A stretch of 28,210 nt of DNA from Glomus cerebriforme. Lineage: Eukaryota; Glomeromycota; Glomeromycetes; Glomerales; Glomeraceae. The notes beneath the pieces were generated by a model that saw only the letters and a program-made list of their open reading frames with translations, searched no databases and was not told the DNA's origin. Position 1 is the first letter of the stretch, and each line of letters starts with the position of its first letter. Below, piece by piece: positions 21,018-28,210 of this stretch. A program made the position numbers and the translations under genes. The stretch covers positions 3,044-31,253 of the forward strand of contig QKYT01001037.1 in the NCBI GenBank assembly GCA_003550305.1, in the 5' to 3' direction.

Positions 21018-21310
21018 GTGTTACGACTATCCGTGATCCGTCAATCCGATCCATAATGATCCGGATATCCGAAATGGATCCACGGATTCATCCGGTATCC
21101 GAGGATTTCTGCGGGTCATCCGAGGATATCCGGATCAAACATAGTATCGGATACGGATAGACGGATGGAGGATATCCTCGGATTGTAACACTAGATTTCA
21201 GATGTTCAATCCGGGGTTTTTTTTTTCGGATCATCCGTAATTAATCCGGATGATCCGGATGGAAATGAATCCGCGGATTGACGGATTAACGGATCGTAAG
21301 TTCGTAACAC
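21018..21310. mobile_element. 293-bp GC-rich MITE-like element with GTGTTACG ends and TTA duplication
   Basis: The ends are inverted repeats: GTGTTACG...ATCCGTCAATCCG on the left, and the same (GTGTTACG...ATCCGTCAATCCG on the reverse strand) on the right. Both are flanked by TTA (21015-21017 and 21311-21313), consistent with a 3-bp target duplication as made by PIF/Harbinger-type transposases. The interior is packed with GGAT/ATCC and CGGAT/ATCCG words on both strands, so it can fold extensively. An internal TGTAACAC near 21185-21192 resembles another end, hinting at a nested or fused structure. It has no coding capacity. It occupies more than half of the divergent promoter region between WDR25 (start 20912) and LMBRD1 (start 21464). 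Confidence 0.75.
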
Positions 21311-21463
21311 TTATTTTTGACCTATTTGTCACATAAATGCATAATATAAATAGTACGAGATTCACTGCCACAATTTTTTGATAATCTGATTTTCTAGCCA
21401 TCTTATTTGGCAAATATAGACATCATCTATCAAGCTTTATTAAATAAATTTGCTCTTTGGAAA

Positions 21464-23951
21464 ATGGCAGCATTAGTTTTTGGTGCTTGGTCAATATATA
21501 TAATTATCTGTGCTGTAAGTAGTCTAGATTTTTTTTGATGGTTTTTAATCACATTCTTACTTTTATTTTTTTACTTCAGGTTTTATTTGTATTTAGTATT
21601 TTATTAACAAAATATTATCAAGATAAACATGACAGCGAACGATTAGCTACAGTAGTAACAATTTGTTCCTTAGCATTATGTTTGAGTACCGTTGCTTTAT
21701 TCCCTGTAGACATATTTTTAGTTTCAAGTACAGTTGATTTACGTACAGGATTAAAACACGAATGGGCCACGAAAGAGATTGTAGAAGGGATTGTCCATAA
21801 TCTTAAATTTATATATTATGGTATGTGTTGATTTCAAATCTAACTGTATTTATTTATTTATTTACTTTTAATAAATTTGATTTCTTTAGGATCGTATGGG
21901 TTGATCGCAATATTTTGTGCATTCATTATTCCGTTTGCATACTTTTATTTCGAAGAACTCGAAGAAGAACAGACAAATTCGCAGGTAATATCATATATAA
22001 TGAAAATATTACTATTAACTTTGTCGTAAATTATAATCATCTGTCTTTTATGTAGCGTGTCGCGGCTGCTCTAAAATATACTGGATTTTTCGTGGCATTT
22101 ATATTCATATGTTTATTATTTGGATTTATTTTGCGACCATCAGAGAAAGTGCCAATTGATTTAGATTTTTTTAAGGAACTTTTATCTTCAAGTCGTAAGT
22201 TTCTCTTTCATCCTTATAAAAAGTTTCATTCATGAATTAATCATGAATTAAAGAAATTTCATTATATTATTTGTAGTTGGAGAGAATAGTATTTCATTTG
22301 TTATATCTATTCTTATGGTTCTTGGAATGATCGTGTTTATTTGTTATACAGTAAGCATATAAATGGAATAATCTTTAATTTTGTTAGTCATTTATTAAAT
22401 TATTAAATTTCTGCTATATATTTAGGCACCGGGATTTTCCCTTCTTCCGATTGGAATGATTAAGGGCACAAATAAAATTAATTCTGTATCCAACTCAGAG
22501 TTGAGTTTTTTACTTAATATCAATCGTGAAAAACAAAGAATTATTAAGGCAAAATATTCTGATCCAACCAAGACATTGTCTAGAAAAGATGCAAAGCAAC
22601 TGGAAATTTTGAGAAATGAAGAAAAGTAAGCAAAAAATCTCTCGTATATTTATCGCGATTAAAAGTTAATTATGTTAAATAATATCTTTTTTTTGTAGAG
22701 TTTTGCTTCGTCAGTTAAGATTAGCCACAGAATCAAGAAGTGAAATCTGGAATAAGATTAAGTTTGTTCTTAGACCATTTGAAGTACATATTTAATTTAT
22801 TTTCTTGTGTATAAAATGATATATGATTTGTTAATTTGCTTTTGGATTATTAGTTAATAATTGGTTTTCTGTTGACTATATTAACTGTTGTAATATTTGT
22901 GTCAATATTCTTGACATGGTAAGTTTAAAGTTTGATAATTTCTTTTATTATTCAAAAATTCAAAACTTGAAATTTTTTTTGTTTAGTATTGACAAAGTCA
23001 AGAATTCACTTTGCGGGAGGGAATGTGGTTACATAATTAATCATCCAGATATTTTCAATCCTCTTAATTTTATATTCCTCAAAGCTTCTAAAGTAAGCAT
23101 CTTAATTTTATTAATAATATTATTTTATTTTTATTAATTTTTTTTGGGGGAAAAAATTTTCTGTCTTTTAGTACTTCCCTATTGATTACTTCTTCATGGT
23201 GCTCCTTATTCTGTACTTTTTCAGTAGTACAGTATATGGAGTTATTTCAATTGGAATTCGCTTCCTTTGGGTACATCTTTATAAATTTCGAAAAAATTCT
23301 ACACCCCCTCAAGGTAAGTTTCAATTTTTTTTAAGAGACCGGAATTTTATTATGTTGATTATTTAAATCTTTTTTCTTAATAGGATTATTATTTGGTTCT
23401 ATATTGTTTATGTTGAGTTTGTTGGCTCTTAATTACACTTTAACAATGGTGGTTGTTCCTCAATATGCTCAATTTGGAAGTCAAAAATATGTAAGTTTTT
23501 TATATTGTCCGATAATATTATGTGCTTGACTCATTAGTTTTGGTTTATAGTGTAATCATACAATAAATGAGCAACGCAATTGTACCGGTCATCCACAATT
23601 AATTGTGCCATGTGATGTTACTGCACCAACAGGTAAATTAGCATAAAATTTGTATATAATATTCCTCTTTAAATGACTAATCAACATAATTTCTTTAAAG
23701 ATATTTGTACACCAACAGTAATATCAACATTTATTCATCGCATAACAATTAATGCTCCATTTTTTGGAGTAATATTTTATTATGCACATTGGGGATTTTT
23801 AGGGGTTGCGCTACTTGGATTTATGTATGCTATGATTAGATCACCTAATAATACATTATATGATGATTCGGATGATGAAATCAGTGAAGAAGAACAAGGC
23901 TTATTAGCTAACATTAGAAGAAGTAGAGTTGCAAATGGACTTGATGATTAA
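21464..23951 (+). CDS. LMBRD1: LMBRD1-type lysosomal cobalamin transport escort / LMBR1-like membrane protein (13 exons, 545 aa)
   Basis: Exons 21464-21514, 21580-21820, 21890-21984, 22056-22194, 22277-22350, 22426-22625, 22699-22783, 22854-22918, 22987-23092, 23172-23313, 23384-23490, 23551-23632 and 23701-23951. Every junction is GT-AG and every phase closes. About nine hydrophobic segments are spread along the protein. Diagnostic LMBR1-family stretches include VALFPVDIFLVSS after the second helix, LKFIYYGSYGLIA, FAYFYFEE, ICYTAPGFSLLPIGMIKG, a long charged central loop (~195-280), and YGVISIGIRFLWVHLYKFR. Cys-containing segments (SLCGRECGYI; QKYCNHTINEQRNCTGHP with N-glycosylation sequons NHT and NCT; PCDVTAPTDICTPT) fit luminal loops. 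The acidic C-terminal tail includes DDSDDEISEEEQGLL, with an EQGLL dileucine-type sorting signal. Length matches the animal protein (about 540). The family acts with ABCD4 in lysosomal cobalamin release; whether a fungus uses it for cobalamin is unclear. Confidence 0.92.
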
Positions 23952-24075
23952 GTAATTGTGTTTTCCAAAAGTTATTTATGATTTTCATATTTAGTAATAT
24001 TCTTATTTGTATATAATGTTATTTTATTTTTATACATATAATTGTATCAATTATTTATCTGATTGTTTTTTTAAT

Positions 24076-24081
24076 AATAAA
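24076..24081 (+). terminator. Poly(A) signal AATAAA of the LMBRD1 gene
   Basis: AATAAA lies about 125 bp after the stop at 23951, in a T-rich 3' region. It is a plausible polyadenylation signal. Confidence 0.5.
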
Positions 24082-24638
24082 CTTTTAATTCAATATTCAT
24101 ATATATGAAGCTTAGAAAATTATTTTACATTTTAATATTTAAATTTAAACAATAAATACCATATTCCTCTGAAAATAAGCAACAACATTTTTGTTAGTAT
24201 AATGCGAGCTATATTTGCTTATTTTTGAAGAAATATGATATAGTATATGTTATATGGCACTTTGCATATATTATTTAGTTATCTTCCAATAACATGATCA
24301 AAATTTGTATATTATAGATAAGATTGCTTGGTAAAACTAAGGGGTTTAGCAAATAGGTGAAATGACAAAATGTCATAATTTGATGAAACTATATTAAAGT
24401 CTTATTAAAAAGTTAGCAAAACTTGACAAAAGACAAAACCTATCAAAGCTTATTATAAATGGCAAAACTGATGAAACTCTATGAAACTATAATAAAACTA
24501 TAGTAAAAATTTGGTAAAACTAAGCTCGGGATTTTAAAAGAATTTAGAAAAGCAATCCTATATATAGAAAATAATAAAATAATATAGCTAAAAAAGTCAG
24601 TTCAATATTTATGTCAGATATATCTAATATCCAATAAT
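24082..24638. other. Gene-free spacer with degenerate short repeats
   Basis: From about 24330 to 24520 the plus strand repeats loose words such as GGYAAAACT, TGATGAAACT and ATAAAACTA, giving a purine-biased, slippage-like low-complexity tract. No gene was seen. The stretch ends at the target duplication of the following retroposed element. Confidence 0.45.
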
Positions 24639-24654
24639 TATATTATTGAATCAA

Positions 24655-26386
24655 TTTTTTTTTTTGAAGACAAGTTAAATAAGTTTATTAAGTAAATCAA
24701 ACATATACAAAATAGACATTCACTCAGAATAATTAATCAAATATAAGTTCTCTTTTTCACATTGGAAAATGCCCAACTTATTACACTTATACCATATAGA
24801 TCCTCAGAGTAAAGCCATATTGTTGAGCTTTCTTAGATAATGTATGCTCTGAATTTCCTTCATATTCCAGTACCAGAAACCAAAAATAATCCCTGCTATC
24901 AGTCCTTTCAAATCTCCCCTCAAATAGAATACCCTTCATTCAGTTTATCTGAATCTCTCTTTAATCAATTAGGATCTTTAAACTAGCATAAAACATTAAT
25001 AAGTTTCTAAAGATCAGATACTAGTACCAATCTTTAGGATAAAGGATACCTTACCTTACACTTAGATTTTTAAACTAGCAAAAAACATTTTAAGAAGATT
25101 TATAGAAATCAGATGCTAGTACTATCCTCTAAAAAGAAAATAATATTTAAAATAACTAACATTAAAATACAAAAAAGAAATAAAACTATTTTACTTACTT
25201 TTTCTCTATCCTACTAGATCAGTTTCTACTGGCATAATAAATATTTCAGATAAATCGAGATGATTACTTATACTGTTTCATTTACTATTCCTTAATAAAA
25301 CTTTTAGTAGTTTCAGGGTTGATCCACCCTTGAGACTTTCCTATTCTTAACTATACCAGTAGTATTTCCTCTAAATAAGCCAATTCCTAATAGTACTGCC
25401 AGATATTTTCCAAAGAATCAAGATGACTACTTATATAAAGAATGGATATTGCCATCTAGCTTATCTTTTCTAAGAATTTTAATTCTTGATATATTTAAAT
25501 AGAAAAAATCTTTTGATTATATGACTACTCCCTTCAATTATTTTACATTAATATAATTTAATCTTGTACCCATGACTTCTGCATCTTTTTAACTTTTTTT
25601 GGATTTTCTAATAACAATATGTTACATCATCTTAAGGTGATTAAAAAAGGAATCACTAACTGTAAAATAAAAACTAAAGGAATATAACAATAAAAAAACC
25701 AATCACCAATAAGTAATTAACTGTCAATCATTTTTTTTAGTACTCTTATTCCATCCATCTAAAGTACTAATTTTGCATAAATTTAACAAATAAAATCCAA
25801 GAAGATAAGGAAATCCAAACTATAGTGCTAGTTTTACTGGTATACTTTCTAGCCAGACCCATTTAATTTGTCTTTAAGAGCTTAAAAAAACTGATATTTT
25901 ACCTTTTCACTAATTAAAATAATTATAATATTTTTAAAAGGAAAATTTTTACTAAACTTATATATTAAAAAAGACTCTTCCTGCTACGTCAAATCTATAT
26001 ATCAACTTTGCAAAAAGTAAAGTACTTCCAAAAAAACTTCACGCTAAGCCTGCTTTTGGGTTTACTAAAAGTAATTATAAACTCTACTCTCTTGTCTTAT
26101 GCTCATAGAAAGTACCTTAAAATACCAAATGACCTTTTGGATATTAAATTAAAATAAGATATAGATAACTAAAAGTTATTGTAAATTTAACTTGCAAAAA
26201 AACTTGGTAAACTGGAGACTATTATTCATATTTTCTAAAGTTTTTTAGTTAACTTCAATAATGTAAAACAACTTTTCTTAAGATTAAAAGATTGCTTTTT
26301 TAGTGCAAAATGGCAAAAAGTACAACTTTTATTTTTTAAACTTCTTGAAAGAAATGAACATAAAGATTAATAAAAAGAGTTATCCA
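24655..26386 (-). mobile_element. Retroposed poly(A)-tailed element, copy 2 (longer, AT-decayed)
   Basis: On the plus strand the element starts with an 11-T tract (24655-24665, a poly(A) tail on the minus strand) preceded by an AATAAA signal (TTTATT at 24681-24686). The flanks carry the direct repeat TATATTATTGAATCAATT at 24639-24656 and 26387-26404; the last two T overlap the tail. The reverse complement aligns with the element at 2534-3730 along its length, for example ...GGAATTGGCTTATTT..., ...CTGGAATATG...CAGAGCATA...TTATCTAAGAA... and ACTTTTTGCARAGTTGAT. It extends about 300 bp beyond the 5' end of copy 1, so it is the more complete copy. No reverse transcriptase or other long ORF is present. 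Relative to copy 1 it shows many G-to-A and C-to-T differences. Confidence 0.85.
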
Positions 26387-26404
26387 TATATTATTGAATC
26401 AATT

Positions 26405-26969
26405 ATATACTATATATCAGTTATTATATACAACATTAGAAAATTTTTTCAGGAGATATATAGTGATATATATCTCTTCATTGTTATTTATCATATTAAT
26501 TATAATATGTGATATATATCGATAATAATCGAACTCATCGAGTGAATTCAATGTGGATAAATAGTGATAAAATATCAGATTTTAACCTTAACAATAAATA
26601 TCGATAAATATTTAAACAATAAACATCAATTTTGATAAACACTAATAAATATGCTAACGATAAATAATCTGAACAATAAGAACTGAAATACAAATGATAA
26701 AAATTAAAATTTAACCAATATAATAATGTTTTATAAAGAATAAATAATCCTTTGTATTTATTTTATTATATAAAATATCATAAAACAATATAAAACTAAA
26801 CTAAACTAACTAAATGAAAAAAATGTAGCAATAAAAATAAGAAAAAATGTTAAGCAATAAAATAAAAAATGTAATGATAAAATAAGAAAAAAAATGTTAA
26901 ATAATAAAAATAAAAAAAATGTCAAGCAATAAATGATAAAAATAAGAAAAAATATATAAACAAAAAAAA
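26405..26969. repeat. AT-rich low-complexity region with short tandem words
   Basis: 26440-26520 is rich in GATATATA/TATATATC palindromes. 26590-26690 repeats AATAAATATCGATAAA-like words, and 26810-26960 repeats an AAAAAATGTTAAGCAATAAAAATAAG-like unit of about 30-40 bp. On the minus strand this last block is T-rich and could contain a terminal acceptor and 3' region for the exon-like array to its right, but no specific exon can be supported. Confidence 0.45.
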
Positions 26970-28210
26970 TGAAGTTTCATAATGTAACAAACGTTACAAA
27001 ACTTACGTTTCAGAAGCAAACTACAAAAAAGAAGAAACGGTTGATTAAAACGTTTCTAATAAAGAAAGAAAAAACAAAAAAATGATGAAGTAATTCGTTA
27101 TAAACTTACGTTTCTTTTTCGATTCCAAATTTCTGAAGCCGAATCTACAAAAAAATGGTCAGTTAGAACATTTCTTAAAAAAAACAAAAAAAAATGAAGT
27201 TTCATAATGAAATAAATGTTACGAAACTTACGTTTCCAATCCTGAATTTTCAGAGCTAAATCTATAAAAAAAAGAAAAAACATTTAGTTAGAACATTTCT
27301 TAAAAAAAAATAAAAAAAAATAAAGTTTCGTTATGAAACTTACATTCCGAAAAGAAAGTTTTCAATCCCAAATTCTCAGATCTGAATTTATAAAAAAAGA
27401 ATAAAAGTTCGGTTAAAATGTTTTTTAAAAAAAACAAAAAAAAATGAAGTTTTGTAACAAAATGAACATTACGAAACTTACGTTTCAGTTTCTCAAGTTC
27501 GGGAGCAAATCTACAAAAAAAGAAGAAATATTTAGTTAGAACGTTTCTTAAAAAAAAAAAAAATGAAGTTTTGTAACGAAATGAACGTTATGAAACTTAC
27601 GTTTTCAATCCTAAATTCCCAGAGTCAAATCTACAAAAAAAAGAAGAAACGTTCAGTTAAAATGTTTCTTAAAAAAAAATAACAAAAAAAAAATGAAGTT
27701 TCCAATCCTGAATTTCCAGAACTGAATCTACAAAAAAAGAAGAAATATTTGGTTAGAATGTTTCTTAAAAAAAAACAAAAAAAAATGAAGTTTCATTATG
27801 AAACTTACATTCTGAAAAGAAAGTTTTGACAACTTTGAAACTTACCAGATTTTCAAGCCGAAATCAAAAAAAGCCTGATTCTACAAAAAAAAACGTTAGT
27901 AACATCTCTAAAAAAAATCAAAAAAAAATGGTAAGTTTTGTAAAGAAACTTACCTTTTTCCTTTCCATTCTGGACCGAAGAGCTTGGAGAACTTACAAGA
28001 AAAAAAAGAAATATTAATAAGTGTTTTTTAAAAAAAAAACAAAAAAAAAATAGTAAGTTTTACGAAGAAACTTACCATTTTTCCTTGCATTCTGAACTGA
28101 AGAGTTCAGAAAACTTACAAGAAAAAAAAGAAACGTTAATAAGCGTTTCTAAAAAAAACAAAAAAAAATGGTAAGTTTCATGAAGAAACTTACTGTTTTC
28201 TCTTTCCATT
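26970..28210 (-). repeat. Tandem array of intron + mini-exon units (about 11 units, open at right end)
   Basis: Units of about 90-145 bp repeat head to tail. On the minus strand a full unit reads: donor GTAAGTTT, an inverted-repeat segment (GTTTCRTAACG...CGTTAC...GAAAC), a long T-tract, branch-site-like GTTCTAAC, a second T-tract, acceptor TTTTTTGTAG, then a short exon-like segment ending GAAAC or AAAAC before the next GTAAGT. Exon-like segments: 27007-27020 (14 nt), 27110-27144 (35), 27232-27261 (30), 27344-27387 (44), 27482-27510 (29), 27601-27630 (30), 27698-27727 (30), 27846-27880 (35), 27954-27991 (38), 28076-28113 (38) and 28194 onward. Intervening introns are mostly 73-94 nt, like those of the window's real genes. 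The 30-nt segments keep frame and encode a 10-residue repeat (FSSENSGLET, FDSGNLGLKT, FSSGNSGLET), with the final Thr codon split across the junction. Defects: the 27344-27387 unit has lost its acceptor AG, 27698-27727 has lost its donor, and several segments are not multiples of three. It may be part of a repeat-protein gene with alternative splicing, or a decaying one. Confidence 0.6.

Noticed and set aside
23673..23700. Separate small gene starting at ATG 23673 (92 aa)
   Set aside because: It is the last LMBRD1 exon (23701-23951) plus intron sequence upstream; the acceptor TTTAAAG at 23694-23700 closes the phase.
26303..26512. 69-residue plus-strand ORF
   Set aside because: It spans the 5' end of the retroposed element and its target duplication, and is made of AT-rich codons only.
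26970..28210. CRISPR-like or simple minisatellite array
   Set aside because: Units are 90-145 bp, diverge throughout and have no constant repeat/variable spacer pattern. The ordered splice signals explain the conservation better than a plain minisatellite does.

Overview
The window is about 28 kb of very AT-rich eukaryotic DNA. It has short GT-AG introns (mostly 60-90 nt), well-kept housekeeping genes, and wide repeat-filled spaces between them. Gene content, intron style, extreme AT content and abundant degenerate transposons fit an early-diverging fungus, most likely an arbuscular mycorrhizal fungus (Glomeromycotina, Rhizophagus-like). That assignment is inference; no marker gene is present. 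Three single-base ambiguities (positions 784, 3938, 4120) suggest a draft assembly.

Five multi-exon genes can be rebuilt with every splice phase closing: (1) 5536-7193 (+), a 433-aa CECR2-like DDT/WHIM chromatin protein; (2) 7769-8861 (+), a 262-aa TMBIM/Bax-inhibitor-1 membrane protein; (3) 9528-11558 (-), a 605-aa alpha/beta-hydrolase of bacterial-lipase type whose nucleophile serine position is glycine; (4) 19128-20912 (-), a 459-aa WDR25-like WD40 protein; (5) 21464-23951 (+), a 545-aa LMBRD1-type lysosomal membrane protein. Genes 4 and 5 are divergent and share a 551-bp upstream region that contains a GC-rich terminal-inverted-repeat element. The genes are not an operon and share no evident pathway: chromatin, ER/Golgi membrane homeostasis, lipid-hydrolase fold, RNA-related WD40, lysosomal membrane.

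The rest is repeats. 1-600 holds a ~185-bp satellite. 1040-2092 (-) is a decayed hAT-like transposase. 2331-3945 is a ~110-125-bp tandem repeat split by a poly(A)-tailed retroposed element with a 13-bp target duplication. A longer, more AT-decayed copy of the same element lies on the opposite strand at 24655-26386 and has its own 18-bp duplication. 12100-16200 is nearly gene-free and holds a 515-bp foldback element and two blocks of AT-rich satellite. 16830-18990 is a broken, probably transposon-derived ORF. The right end (about 26970 to beyond the window) is a tandem array that, read on the minus strand, repeats a whole splicing unit: donor, branch site, T-tract, acceptor and a mini-exon of about 30 nt. 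This array and the new retroposed family are the most unusual content.
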